From: an uncultured Oscillospiraceae bacterium | Lineage (GTDB): Bacteria > Bacillota > Clostridia > Oscillospirales > Acutalibacteraceae | Direction of reading: 5' to 3' | Assembly: GCA_900543215.1 (NCBI GenBank) | Contig: UQQR01000011.1 | Location: 1 to 52,324 of the forward strand | Length of the DNA stretch: 52,324 nt | Shown: positions 28,401 to 37,694 of the stretch, one piece after another | How the letters are laid out: each line of letters starts with the position of its first letter | How positions within the stretch are numbered: the stretch's first letter is position 1 | Position numbers and translations under genes: made by a program | The notes under the pieces: model-generated | Seen by the model: the letters and a program-made list of their open reading frames with translations, nothing else | Told to the model about the DNA's origin: nothing | Databases searched by the model: none

Positions 28401-29865
28401 GGACGCTAAGTATCAAAGGGAAAGCGGCGTACTTCTGCACATTTCCTCTCTTCCCGGAGCGCATGGCATAGGCTCCTTCGGAAAAGAGGCATACGAGTTT
28501 GTGGATTTCCTAAAAAAATCAGGGCAGAAGTATTGGCAGATACTTCCGCTTTGCCCTGTCGGAAAAGGAAATTCGCCTTACAGCTCTGTGAGCGCTTTTG
28601 CGGGTGAAATACTGTTTATCGACCTTAACACACTTGTAAGAGACAGCTATCTAAGCCCCGACGATATAACCGAGCGTGAATTCCCCGAACACACCGACTA
28701 TAAAGCCGCACGCAGCTATAAACTGCCGCTTATAAAAAAAGCGGCAGATAATTTTGATATTAAAAACCGTGATTTCAAGAAATTTTTAAGGGATAACGCA
28801 TACTGGCTCACCGATTATGCGCTTTTTATGGCAATCAAAGAGGTCTATCACGGAAAAAGCTTTACCGAGCTTGACGACGGACTTAAATACCGCCTGCCAG
28901 ACGCCGTGGAAAGATTTAAAACAAACCATGCCGAGGAAATTCTGTTTTATGAAATTACGCAGTATTTCTTTTTCACGCAGTATTTTGAATTAAAGACATA
29001 TGCAGGTACAAACGGCATTAAGATAATAGGCGACATACCGTTTTATGTACAGCTTGAAAGTGCGGATGTCTGGAGCAATCCCGATATTTTCCGTTTGGGA
29101 CGGGATATGACGCCCGTAGCGGTTGCAGGCGTGCCGCCCGATATTTTTTCGGAGGACGGTCAGCTGTGGGGCAACCCGATTTATGACTGGGATTTTCAAA
29201 AAACCAACGATTACGCATGGTGGCGTTCCCGTCTTATACACAATTCAAAGCTTTACGATGTAATAAGGATAGACCATTTCCGCGCATTTGCGGATTATTA
29301 TACCATTCCCTACGGCTCAAAAACCGCTAAATGCGGAAAATGGGAAAAGGGCGTCGGGATGCCCTTTTGGAATATTATGAATAAATCCGTCGACGCGGAT
29401 ATAATAGCCGAAGATCTTGGCGGCAACACACCCGAGGTTGAAAAGCTTATTAAAGAAACGGGCTTTCCGAATATGAAGGTGCTTCAGTTTGCATTTGATT
29501 CCGACCTTAACAACCCGTTTTTACCGAAAAATTACGATAAGAACTGCGTATGCTACACCGGAACGCACGACAACGATACAACCGGCGGATGGTTTTTAAA
29601 GCTTTCGCAGAAGGAAAAAAATATGTTTTCACATATTGTTCCGGCAGACGAGAGCGGCTCTCCGATACTCAGTCTTATTTCCTTTGCGATGAAATCAAAG
29701 GCAAGGATAGTAATTATTCCGCTTCAGGACTATTTGGAACTTGATTCCGCTTCAAGGCTTAACACCCCCGGTGTGCCGTCGGGCAACTGGGAATGGCGGC
29801 TAAAAAAAGAGGATTTCGACGAAAAACTTTTAAACACGGTTAAAAGGCTTTCGGAAAAAAGATAA
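28384..29865 (+). CDS. malQ: 4-alpha-glucanotransferase (amylomaltase)
   Basis: The enzyme transfers alpha-1,4-glucan segments between maltodextrins and releases glucose. The roughly 493-residue GH77 protein has GDIPFYVQLESADVW near 215-230, the catalytic acid/base region DIIAEDLGG near 340-348, and GTHDNDTTGGW near 390-400. The GUG at 28384 is 9 nt behind AAAAGGGG; UUG 28375 is in frame but abuts the site. It ends at a strong hairpin. It supports an alpha-glucan substrate for the transporter. Confidence 0.93.
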   Translation: MLLKDKDAKYQRESGVLLHISSLPGAHGIGSFGKEAYEFVDFLKKSGQKYWQILPLCPVGKGNSPYSSVSAFAGEILFIDLNTLVRDSYLSPDDITEREFPEHTDYKAARSYKLPLIKKAADNFDIKNRDFKKFLRDNAYWLTDYALFMAIKEVYHGKSFTELDDGLKYRLPDAVERFKTNHAEEILFYEITQYFFFTQYFELKTYAGTNGIKIIGDIPFYVQLESADVWSNPDIFRLGRDMTPVAVAGVPPDIFSEDGQLWGNPIYDWDFQKTNDYAWWRSRLIHNSKLYDVIRIDHFRAFADYYTIPYGSKTAKCGKWEKGVGMPFWNIMNKSVDADIIAEDLGGNTPEVEKLIKETGFPNMKVLQFAFDSDLNNPFLPKNYDKNCVCYTGTHDNDTTGGWFLKLSQKEKNMFSHIVPADESGSPILSLISFAMKSKARIVIIPLQDYLELDSASRLNTPGVPSGNWEWRLKKEDFDEKLLNTVKRLSEKR

Positions 29866-29880
29866 CTGTTTATATGTAAA

Positions 29881-29908
29881 AAAACTCCGCCGCGGCGGAG
29901 CTTTTTTT
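29881..29908. terminator. Bidirectional terminator, malQ/eno
   Basis: The palindrome CTCCGCCG/CGGCGGAG (29885-29900) is flanked by A-rich and T-rich tracts on both strands. Confidence 0.88.
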
Positions 29909-29910
29909 AC

Positions 29911-31155
29911 CTACCTTGAAATCTCATTTTCAATCAAAAGAAGTCTGTTATATTTGGCTACTCGGTCGGTACGGCATGGTGCGCCCGTTTTTATCTGTCC
30001 CGCATTTACAGCAACCGCAAGGTCGGCTATCGAGGTGTCCTCGGTCTCGCCCGAGCGGTGTGAAATAACCGTTGTATACCCGTTTTTTCGCGCCAGCTCT
30101 ATAACATCAAGCGTTTCCGTAAGGGTTCCTATCTGGTTGAGCTTTACAAGTATAGAGTTTGCCGCGCCCTTTTCTATACCCTTTTCAAGTCTTTTGGAGT
30201 TTGTTACAAAAAGGTCGTCGCCCACAAGCTGAATACGGCTTCCGAGGATGTCGGTAAGCTCCTTCCAGCCCTCCCAGTCCTCTTCGGCAACACCGTCCTC
30301 AATCGATATTATCGGGTACTTTTCTATAAGTCGGTTATAGTGGCTTATAAGCTCGCCGCAGTCCATTGTAATTCCTCTCTTAGGAAGCTTGTATGCACCG
30401 TCCGAATACCATTCGCTTGACGCAACATCAAGCGCTATTTTTATCTCATCTGTTGTATATCCTGCCTTTTCAATGGCTGTGATTATAAGCTCTATCGCCT
30501 CTTCGTCAGAGGAAAGGTCGGGCGCAAAGCCACCCTCATCTCCTACGCCCGTAGCAAGACCCTTTGATTTTAAAATACCTCCGAGCGCATGATAAATTTC
30601 ACTGCATTTACGCAGTCCCTCCGAAAAACAGCAAACACCGTAAGGAATTATCATAAATTCCTGGATGTCAATGTTGTTTGACGCGTGCGCTCCGCCGTTT
30701 AAAATATTCATCATCGGTCTCGGCATAGTTTTTGCGTTTATTCCGCCCAAATAACGGTACAGCGGTAATTTACGGGACGCCGCCGCCGCTTTAGCAGTTG
30801 CCAGCGATACCGCCAGAATTGCGTTTGCCCCGAGGTTTCCCTTGTTTTCAGTGCCGTCAAGCGAAATCATTGCTTCGTCAATTTTTCTTTGACAATCCGT
30901 ACCGAGCGACACAAGCGCCGGCGCTATTTTTTCTTTAATAGCACCTACAGCCTTTAATACGCCCTTTCCGCCGTAACGGGATTTATCTCCGTCACGCATT
31001 TCGTGTGCTTCATATGCGCCTGTTGACGCTCCCGACGGAGAAAGCGCAAAGCCCTCGCTTCCGTCCTCTAAAATTACTCTGGCACCGACTGTGGGATTGC
31101 TCCTTGAATCCATTAATTCGAAACCCTCGACCGATACTATGCGGTTTGTTTTCAT
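29911..31155 (-). CDS. eno: Enolase
   Basis: The glycolytic enzyme converts 2-phosphoglycerate to phosphoenolpyruvate. The 414-residue protein has metal ligands in the SIEDGVAEEDW segment, the catalytic lysine in LVKLNQIGTLTE, and the C-terminal signature SHRSGETED. It is slightly shorter than the usual 430 residues. It stands alone, not in the gap-pgk-tpi cluster often seen, and may be one of two enolase copies. Confidence 0.95.
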   Translation of the reverse strand: MKTNRIVSVEGFELMDSRSNPTVGARVILEDGSEGFALSPSGASTGAYEAHEMRDGDKSRYGGKGVLKAVGAIKEKIAPALVSLGTDCQRKIDEAMISLDGTENKGNLGANAILAVSLATAKAAAASRKLPLYRYLGGINAKTMPRPMMNILNGGAHASNNIDIQEFMIIPYGVCCFSEGLRKCSEIYHALGGILKSKGLATGVGDEGGFAPDLSSDEEAIELIITAIEKAGYTTDEIKIALDVASSEWYSDGAYKLPKRGITMDCGELISHYNRLIEKYPIISIEDGVAEEDWEGWKELTDILGSRIQLVGDDLFVTNSKRLEKGIEKGAANSILVKLNQIGTLTETLDVIELARKNGYTTVISHRSGETEDTSIADLAVAVNAGQIKTGAPCRTDRVAKYNRLLLIENEISR

Positions 31156-31249
31156 TTATATCACCCTGTCTTTTTTGTTTTTACATATATTATTTCCCTA
31201 TATTTCCTGTTTATTTATTAAATTGCCTATTTTATTCCAATGAAAATTG

Positions 31250-31258
31250 TGTTATAAT
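31250..31258 (+). promoter_or_regulatory. Extended -10 promoter upstream of rlmB
   Basis: TGT directly precedes TATAAT (31253-31258); the -35 region is weak. The start codon is 36 nt downstream. Confidence 0.5.
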
Positions 31259-31294
31259 TATTGCGTATTATTATGTAAAAAGGATTTTTAAAAT

Positions 31295-32053
31295 ATGCAG
31301 ACTAATGAAAAAGAAAGAGGAAGCAACATTATATGCGGCAGAAACCCCGTGCTTGAAGCCGTGCGCTCGGGCAGAGAGATCGACCGCCTGCTTATAGCGC
31401 ACGGAATTTCGGGCGGCTCCGTAACCGCGATTATCGCAAAATGCAAGGCAAAAGGCGTGCTTATCAAGGAAATAAGTCCCCAAAAGCTTGACTATTATTG
31501 CGGCGGCGCTAACCATCAGGGCGTTGCGGTAATGCTCGCCTCACAGGAATACTCAACCGTTGACGATATTATGTCGCTTGCCGACAGTCGGAACGAAAAA
31601 CCGTTTATTATAATATGCGACGGACTTGAAGACCCGCATAACCTTGGCGCTGTTATAAGAACGGCTGAGGCTACGGGTGTTCACGGCGTTATAATTCCCG
31701 AACGCCGCAGTGCTTCGCTTAATGCGACTGTGGCAAAAGCCGCCTGCGGAGCGCTTGAGTATGTTCCGGTGGCAAGAGTTACAAATATAGCTTCTACAAT
31801 AGATATGCTCAAGGAACGGGGCGTATGGGTCTTCGGAGCGGATATGGACGGCGAGGACTATACAAAAACCGATTTTGATGTTCCCTGCGCCATAGTAATC
31901 GGAAATGAGGGCAAGGGTATCGGAACCCTTACCGCAAAAAAATGCGATAAAATTATCAGCCTTCCGATGCTCGGTAAAATAAATTCTCTTAATGCGTCGG
32001 TAGCCGCAGGAATACTTATGTACGAGGCTGTACGCAAAAGGAGGCACCTATGA
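31295..32053 (+). CDS. rlmB: SpoU/TrmH-family rRNA 2'-O-ribose methyltransferase (RlmB-like)
   Basis: This SAM-dependent methyltransferase has 252 residues. The N-terminal substrate-binding domain begins IICGRNPVLEAVRSGREID, as in RlmB/TrmH-family enzymes. The SPOUT domain has motif 1 GLEDPHNLGAVIRTAEA near 110-126, motif 2 IVIGNEGKGIG near 201-211, and motif 3 LPMLGKINSLNASVAAGI near 224-241. It overlaps the next gene as ATGA. The modified nucleotide (G2251-like of 23S rRNA) is inferred. Confidence 0.92.
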   Translation: MQTNEKERGSNIICGRNPVLEAVRSGREIDRLLIAHGISGGSVTAIIAKCKAKGVLIKEISPQKLDYYCGGANHQGVAVMLASQEYSTVDDIMSLADSRNEKPFIIICDGLEDPHNLGAVIRTAEATGVHGVIIPERRSASLNATVAKAACGALEYVPVARVTNIASTIDMLKERGVWVFGADMDGEDYTKTDFDVPCAIVIGNEGKGIGTLTAKKCDKIISLPMLGKINSLNASVAAGILMYEAVRKRRHL

Positions 32054-34620
32054 GCTTTTTTTCAAAAAAGGAAAACGACGAGCTTTTTTCACTTATAGAG
32101 AACAGCGATAACGACAACGGAGATTTGAGCTCTGAGCATCACTTTTCCCCCTTTAACCCCCACGCCTTGACCCCCGAAGAGGTAAGCGGCTTTTCAATAG
32201 CCGCAAGCGAAAGCAAAGCTCAAAGCACAAGCGCACTTGAGGCGCTTAAAAAGCGTATGCTGAGCACTCGCACCGAGTTGGATTTGACAGATGAAAGGCC
32301 GAATGAAACCGATATTTCTTCCAGTTCAAAACATGTAGAGCCTTCGCTTGCCGTGCCGGATGTAAAAGAAGATAAAACCGACGGTTTATTCTCATTTGTT
32401 GAAGACAAAAAGGAAGACGGAAAAACGCTTTTGGAAAAATGCCGTCCGTTTATAATAGACGACAACGGAAAAGACTCGGCAATGAAATCGGAAGCCTCTT
32501 ACAAGCTTGAAAGCGTTGAGGAAATACTCAAAAACGATACACAGAAGACCCTTGATAGGCTATCCGAAAAATATGATGTTTCGTTTGACGATTTAGGCAA
32601 AAAAAGTCCTTACTTAACAAACGAGGACGGCGGCAAGGAGGAACATTCCGAAACAAAGGACGAAATCGGAATTTCTCATATTATATCGGATATTGATAAT
32701 TCCGACGATGATGAAACTCCCGATGTAACACCCGATATTTCAAGCACCGCAACCATCAGGTTTACCCCCGTGTCGGACAGCGACAGCTCCACACACATAA
32801 GCGTAAGCTCCGCTACACGGCCGATAGATCTTACGGGTGAACTTACCAAGCTTTCGGCGAATGAAAGCACGGACGACGCAGATGAAGTAAAGCTTGAACA
32901 AACCGATTTTGAGGATTATTCGCCAAAGGAAGAATTCAAATATCAAAGCGATGCAAAGCACTTTTTAAGACAGTTCTCGATAAATAAGCGCTCGGCATTC
33001 CTAAAAACCTTTTTTTCGGTATTTTTAACGGCGGTTCTTGCGTTTATGAAGCTTCCGTTTATGTCGGGTATGATACTTAAACACACAAAATCGGGTATGA
33101 TAATATGTACGGTATTGCTCGGAATAACAATGCTTGTAAACTGCGATATGTTTATTTCATTAAAAAATATATTCAGCCGCCGATGCAACGGGGATATACT
33201 TGCTGTAACCTCCTCCCTTACCGTAATGCTTTACGCAATAACAGGCATAATAAAGAATGAAATCACGCTTGACATTATTTTGCTCTGCGCGGTCATACTC
33301 TCTCTGCGTGCTTTCGGTAGGTTTTTCTCGGCGTCGGCAAACCTTATCGGCTTTAAACAAATTTTCTCTTCCTCGCCTAAGCGTGCCGTAAAGCTGATAA
33401 GCGACTCTGCCGTGACCTTTGCAATGGCAAAAAATTCGGTTGAGGGCGATGTTCTTGCCGCCGCTCCGCAAAGGACTGAGCATATAGATGATTATATGAA
33501 GTACTCAACCTACGGCACAGTATTAAACGGCAAGCTGCCGCTTATAACGGCAGTAGCTGCTGTGCTTTCCGTAATACTCGGCTTTGCCTGTGCTTCTTAT
33601 TTTGACGGCGTGATATACGGTTTTTATTCTGCCGCCGCCGTGCAGTGCCTTGCTGCTATGCCCTGCCTGTTCTTTATTGACAGTCTTCCACTTTATTCCT
33701 CAGCAAAAAGGCTCGGCAAATTAGGCTCGGTCATTGCGGGCAAAGCAGGCGCGGAGCGTGTTGAAAAGGCAAATGCCGCCGTGTTCGACTCGGAAGATAT
33801 ATTCCCCTCCGGCACGGTAACTCTCCACCAGCTCCGTATGCTCTCGAATAACAGCATTGACGACACAATAATCCGTGCCGCCTCGCTTACCGACAGTCTT
33901 AACAGCCCGTTAGCTTCGATATTCAAAAAAATAGCGGGAACAGACGGTTCGGTCATACTTCCTGCCTCGGACACCGTAAAATATGAAGATAAAATGGGAA
34001 TTTCGGGTTGGGTTGACAATAAGCTTTTATTTGTAGGCAACCGCACGCTTATGGAGGCTCACGGAATAGAGGTGCCGAGCGTTGAGGTAGACCGCAAAAT
34101 ACTTCGCCAGGGTTATTTCCCGGTGTATGTTGCGTCTGAGGACAAGGCGTGCGCCCTGCTTGTTGTTCAGTACAGCGTAAGACCCGACATTGCAAGGGAG
34201 CTTCGCAGAATTTCCGCTCTCGGAATTACAATGCTGATAAACAGCTCCGACCCCAATATGACGGAAGAAATGATTTGCGACTATATGGGGCTTTACGACG
34301 ATTCCGTAAAGGTAATGAGCGCCGCGGGCTGTCATATGTATAAAAACGCCGTAACATTTGTTCCGCATTGCTCCGCTCCAGCCGCCTATAAGGGTAATCC
34401 CGTAGGTCTTGCGGCAATAATAAGCAATGCGAGCCGAATTAAAAAATCCAACATATTGCTTACAACGGTTTATGTGCTTGCCGCCGTTTTAGGTATAATA
34501 CTGTTTGCTTACACCTCCTTTGACGGCTCGGGCGCACTTATAAGCAGTATAACGGTTTTGATTTACAGCCTCGTCAGCACGGCACTCTCACTGATTTTTT
34601 ACTTAACGCAAAAGCCGTAG
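32050..34620 (+). CDS. Degenerate P-type ATPase-like membrane protein
   Basis: An 856-residue protein of unassigned function. The first 300 residues are acidic, Ser/Asp/Glu-rich and probably disordered. Membrane helices follow (about 320-420 and 495-560). The second half follows the order of a heavy-metal P1B-ATPase: MPC (537-539) where CPC is expected, then VFD 41 residues later, then a nucleotide-domain-like GISGWVDNKLLFVGNRTLM, then VRPDIARELRRISALGI. The phosphorylation motif DKTGT is replaced by D580 followed by an altered, longer segment. No GDGxND hinge is present. It is translationally coupled to rlmB. Probably not a pump; a structural or sensory role is possible. Confidence 0.75.
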   Translation: MSFFSKKENDELFSLIENSDNDNGDLSSEHHFSPFNPHALTPEEVSGFSIAASESKAQSTSALEALKKRMLSTRTELDLTDERPNETDISSSSKHVEPSLAVPDVKEDKTDGLFSFVEDKKEDGKTLLEKCRPFIIDDNGKDSAMKSEASYKLESVEEILKNDTQKTLDRLSEKYDVSFDDLGKKSPYLTNEDGGKEEHSETKDEIGISHIISDIDNSDDDETPDVTPDISSTATIRFTPVSDSDSSTHISVSSATRPIDLTGELTKLSANESTDDADEVKLEQTDFEDYSPKEEFKYQSDAKHFLRQFSINKRSAFLKTFFSVFLTAVLAFMKLPFMSGMILKHTKSGMIICTVLLGITMLVNCDMFISLKNIFSRRCNGDILAVTSSLTVMLYAITGIIKNEITLDIILLCAVILSLRAFGRFFSASANLIGFKQIFSSSPKRAVKLISDSAVTFAMAKNSVEGDVLAAAPQRTEHIDDYMKYSTYGTVLNGKLPLITAVAAVLSVILGFACASYFDGVIYGFYSAAAVQCLAAMPCLFFIDSLPLYSSAKRLGKLGSVIAGKAGAERVEKANAAVFDSEDIFPSGTVTLHQLRMLSNNSIDDTIIRAASLTDSLNSPLASIFKKIAGTDGSVILPASDTVKYEDKMGISGWVDNKLLFVGNRTLMEAHGIEVPSVEVDRKILRQGYFPVYVASEDKACALLVVQYSVRPDIARELRRISALGITMLINSSDPNMTEEMICDYMGLYDDSVKVMSAAGCHMYKNAVTFVPHCSAPAAYKGNPVGLAAIISNASRIKKSNILLTTVYVLAAVLGIILFAYTSFDGSGALISSITVLIYSLVSTALSLIFYLTQKP

Positions 34621-34660
34621 AAAAAATCACGCAAATTATAATATGCAGGTTTGATCTTCG

Positions 34661-34724
34661 TCTGCCGCTGACGGAGATTATGTTCCTGTTTGTGATACAA
34701 TCACATAAGCGGCAGAATGGAGAT
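34661..34724 (+). promoter_or_regulatory. Structured leader of metG
   Basis: A perfect 9-bp outer stem TCTGCCGCT (34661-34669)/AGCGGCAGA (34708-34716) encloses an inner TGTGAT/ATCACA hairpin (34691-34705). It ends just before the TGGAGAT ribosome site. No T-box motif is present. Confidence 0.5.
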
Positions 34725-34729
34725 TAAAT

Positions 34730-36646
34730 ATGTCCGAAAAGAAAAAGTTTTATATCACAACGGCTATCGCCTATACATCAAGAAAGCCGCATATAGGCAA
34801 CGCTTACGATATTGTGCTTGCGGATATGATCGCCCGTTATAAAAGGATGATGGGCTTTGAGGTATTTTTACAGACAGGGTCTGACGAACACGGTCAGAAA
34901 ATCGAGGAATACGCAAATAAAGCCGGTATTACGCCCAAGGAATATGTAGACGGCGTTTCTGCGCAGATAAAGGGCGTTTGGGACAGCCTTAACACAAGCT
35001 ACGATAAATTCATTCGTACAACGGATGAGGACCATGAAAAAGTCATTCAGAAGATTTTTAAAAAGCTTTATGACCAGGGCGATATTTATAAGGGACATTA
35101 CGAGGGCAAATACTGCGTTCCGTGCGAGTCGTTCTTCACTTCATCGCAGTTGGTAGACGGCAAATGCCCCGACTGCGGCAGAGAGGTTGTGGACGCAAAG
35201 GAAGAAGCATATTTCTTAAAGCTTTCAAAATATCAGGACAGACTTATTGAATACTATGAGCAAAACCCCGATTTCATAAAGCCCGAATCCCGTAAGAACG
35301 AGATGATAAACAACTTCCTAAAACCCGGTCTTTCGGATCTTTGCGTCTCCCGCACTTCTTTTAAGTGGGGCATACCCGTTCCGTTTGACGATAAGCATGT
35401 TATTTATGTATGGATTGACGCGCTTTCCAACTATATCACCGGTATAGGCTATGACCCGGACGGCAGCAGTGAACAGTTTAACAAGCTTTGGCCTGCCGAC
35501 CTGCATGTTATAGGCAAGGATATAGTCCGTTTCCACACAATATACTGGCCGATAATACTTATGGCTTTGGGTCTTCCCCTGCCCAAGCAGGTGCTCGGCC
35601 ATCCGTGGCTGCTTGTAGGCGAGGATAAAATGTCCAAGTCCAAGGGCAATGTGATTTATGCCGACGATATGGCAAAGCGCTTCGGCGTTGACGCCGTAAG
35701 GTACTATCTGCTTTCCGAAATGCCCTTTACGCAGGACGGCACCATAACCTACGAAAGCTTTATAACAAAATACAACGCCGACCTTGCAAACACGCTCGGC
35801 AACCTTGTAAACCGTTCTATCGCTATGACAAACAAATACTTCGGCGGCAAGGTATGCGCCGGTGAAAACAGCGAACCCTGCGACATTGAACTTATTAAAA
35901 CCGCCGAAGAAACAATCAAAAAATATTATGAGCTTATGGACAGCTATCATAACGCAGACGTTTGCGAGGCGGTAATATCCCTTGCAAAGCGCTGTAACAA
36001 GTATATTGACGAAACCGCTCCGTGGGCGCTTGCAAAGGATGAGACCAAAAAGGCTTATCTTCAGAATGTGCTTTATAATCTGCTTGAGTGTATACGTCTT
36101 TTAGGCGTAATGCTCACTCCGATTATTCCCGAGAGTGCGGAATCTATTTCAAAGCAGATCGGAACGGATAACCGCGAGCTTTCCTTCGGCGCTGTAAAGG
36201 AATATTCAGTAGGTGAAGCGAAACCGCTTTTTGCCCGTCTTGACGCGGAAAAAATTGCGGCTGAAATAGAGGCTGAAAAGAAAGAAAAAACCGAAAATGC
36301 CGAAAATGTGGCAAAAATAAGCCAAATCGGCATAGAGGATTTTGCAAAGGTAGAGCTTAAAGCCGCAAAAATAACCGCATGCGAGCCTATACCGAAAGCC
36401 AAAAAGCTGTTAAAGCTAACCCTTGACGACGGCAGCGGAACAGACAGAACGGTAGCCTCGGGAATCGCAAAGTACTATAAGCCGGAAGACCTTATCGGTC
36501 ACACCGTAATAGTTGTAGCAAACCTAAAACCCGCCAAGCTTTGCGGAGTTGAATCAAACGGTATGATACTTGCCGCGGATTGCGGAGAGGACGATGTAAA
36601 GGTACTGTTTATAGACGGCGTTCCGGCAGGAAGTAAAATAAGATGA
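34730..36646 (+). CDS. metG: Methionyl-tRNA synthetase
   Basis: The enzyme charges tRNA-Met with methionine. The 638-residue class I synthetase has the HIGH-type motif HIGN (21-24), a zinc knuckle C129-x2-C132...C146-x2-C149, and KMSKS at 300-304. The C-terminal EMAP-type tRNA-binding domain (about 535-638) is complete. A Lys/Glu-rich helix links the core to that domain. It overlaps tatD as ATGA. Confidence 0.97.
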   Translation: MSEKKKFYITTAIAYTSRKPHIGNAYDIVLADMIARYKRMMGFEVFLQTGSDEHGQKIEEYANKAGITPKEYVDGVSAQIKGVWDSLNTSYDKFIRTTDEDHEKVIQKIFKKLYDQGDIYKGHYEGKYCVPCESFFTSSQLVDGKCPDCGREVVDAKEEAYFLKLSKYQDRLIEYYEQNPDFIKPESRKNEMINNFLKPGLSDLCVSRTSFKWGIPVPFDDKHVIYVWIDALSNYITGIGYDPDGSSEQFNKLWPADLHVIGKDIVRFHTIYWPIILMALGLPLPKQVLGHPWLLVGEDKMSKSKGNVIYADDMAKRFGVDAVRYYLLSEMPFTQDGTITYESFITKYNADLANTLGNLVNRSIAMTNKYFGGKVCAGENSEPCDIELIKTAEETIKKYYELMDSYHNADVCEAVISLAKRCNKYIDETAPWALAKDETKKAYLQNVLYNLLECIRLLGVMLTPIIPESAESISKQIGTDNRELSFGAVKEYSVGEAKPLFARLDAEKIAAEIEAEKKEKTENAENVAKISQIGIEDFAKVELKAAKITACEPIPKAKKLLKLTLDDGSGTDRTVASGIAKYYKPEDLIGHTVIVVANLKPAKLCGVESNGMILAADCGEDDVKVLFIDGVPAGSKIR

Positions 36647-37425
36647 CGGATTTTCCCGAATACCCGTATGACGAAGCGCTGATTTTTGACAGTCACGCTC
36701 ATTATGACGACGCTAAATTTGACGACGAACGGGAGGCTTTGTTAGCAGAGCTTCCCTCCCGCGGTGTTTGCGGCGTTGTAAATTGCGGATGCGATACCGC
36801 CTCCTCAAAAACCGCCCTTAGGCTTGCCGACAGCTACGGCTACATTTATGCGGCAGTAGGAATACACCCCGAAAATATCGGTGGCGGCACCGTGAACGAA
36901 ATAAGAACGCTCGTAAAGCATAAAAAGTGTGTTGCGATAGGCGAAATAGGTCTTGATTATTACTGGGTAAGCGATAATAAGGAACAGCAAAAAGAGCTGT
37001 TTTCACAACAGCTTGAGCTTGCAAACGAAATAAACAAGCCCGTGATAGTCCATGACCGCGACGCTCATTCGGACACCTTAGAGCTTTTGAAAAAACACCG
37101 TCCGAAAGGCGTGGTGCACAGCTTTTCGGGCAGTACCGAAATGGCAAAGGAAATACTCAAATTGGGTATGTATATCGGTATCGGCGGCGTAATAACCTTT
37201 AAAAACGCAAAAAAGCTGCCCGAGGTGGTAAAAATGCTGCCGGAAGACAGATTTTTGCTTGAAACCGACGCTCCGTATTTAACACCCGTTCCATACCGTT
37301 CAAAAATCAATAATTCTGCTATGATTTACCTCACGGCACAAAAAATTGCCGAAATAAGAAATACCGACACCGCTCATATATTAATGACGGCACGGGAAAA
37401 CGAAAAAAATTTATTCGGAATATAG
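36643..37425 (+). CDS. tatD: TatD-family metal-dependent deoxyribonuclease
   Basis: A 260-residue TIM-barrel hydrolase with metal-ligand motif DSHAH (H18, H20), EIGLDY near residue 103, and VIVHDRDAH. It also has VVHSFSG and the C-terminal ETDAPYLTP. The family cleaves DNA 3'-5' and is implicated in repair; metG-tatD pairing is common in Firmicutes. The start overlaps the metG stop. Confidence 0.95.
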   Translation: MTDFPEYPYDEALIFDSHAHYDDAKFDDEREALLAELPSRGVCGVVNCGCDTASSKTALRLADSYGYIYAAVGIHPENIGGGTVNEIRTLVKHKKCVAIGEIGLDYYWVSDNKEQQKELFSQQLELANEINKPVIVHDRDAHSDTLELLKKHRPKGVVHSFSGSTEMAKEILKLGMYIGIGGVITFKNAKKLPEVVKMLPEDRFLLETDAPYLTPVPYRSKINNSAMIYLTAQKIAEIRNTDTAHILMTARENEKNLFGI

Positions 37426-37431
37426 TATATT

Positions 37432-37478
37432 TCACCCCGTTTTACAGATAATAAAGGCTGAAAGCGGGGTGATTTTTT
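37432..37478 (+). terminator. Terminator of metG-tatD overlapping a ribosome site
   Basis: TCACCCCGTTTT (37432-37443) pairs with AAAGCGGGGTGA (37461-37472), 12 bp with one G-U. It is followed by TTTTTT (37473-37478). The 3' arm contains GGGGTGA, the only ribosome site of the next micro-ORF. Confidence 0.85.
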
Positions 37479-37607
37479 ATGAATAACCAGAATCAGAACA
37501 AGAACCAGAATAACAACCAGAACAAGAATAATCAAAACGAACAGAACAAGAACAACCAGCAGAATCAGAACAAAAATCAGAATAACGAGCAGAACAAGAA
37601 TAACTAA
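37479..37607 (+). CDS. 42-residue Asn/Gln/Lys-rich low-complexity peptide
   Basis: Only Met, Asn, Gln, Lys and Glu are used: repeated N-Q-N-K units over 42 residues. The DNA is a degenerate tandem repeat of AAC/AAT, CAG and AAG codons. It has a good GGGGTGAT site 6 nt upstream and its own terminator downstream, which argues for a real gene. No signal peptide or known domain is seen. Function is unknown. A structural spore or surface role is only a guess from the composition. Confidence 0.55.
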   Translation: MNNQNQNKNQNNNQNKNNQNEQNKNNQQNQNKNQNNEQNKNN

Positions 37608-37630
37608 AAAAGATGATTTATAATCACTGA

Positions 37631-37669
37631 AAAAAGGCACGCTTGCGACTAAACCGAGCGTGCCTTTTT
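37631..37669. terminator. Bidirectional terminator
   Basis: Perfect 13-bp stem AAAAAGGCACGCT/AGCGTGCCTTTTT with a 13-nt loop, between the micro-ORF and the convergent EamA gene. Confidence 0.92.
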
Positions 37670-37694
37670 ATATTTCTCATAAAACAAAGTTAAG

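Noticed and set aside
34621..34729. T-box riboswitch upstream of metG
   Set aside because: No AGGGTGGNACCGCG-like motif and no antiterminator/terminator pair with a T tract.
37374..37640. 88-codon minus-strand ORF rich in Val/Leu/Ile
   Set aside because: It is the exact antisense of the Asn/Gln/Lys repeat ORF; its hydrophobic repeats follow from the repeated DNA, and it lacks a ribosome site.
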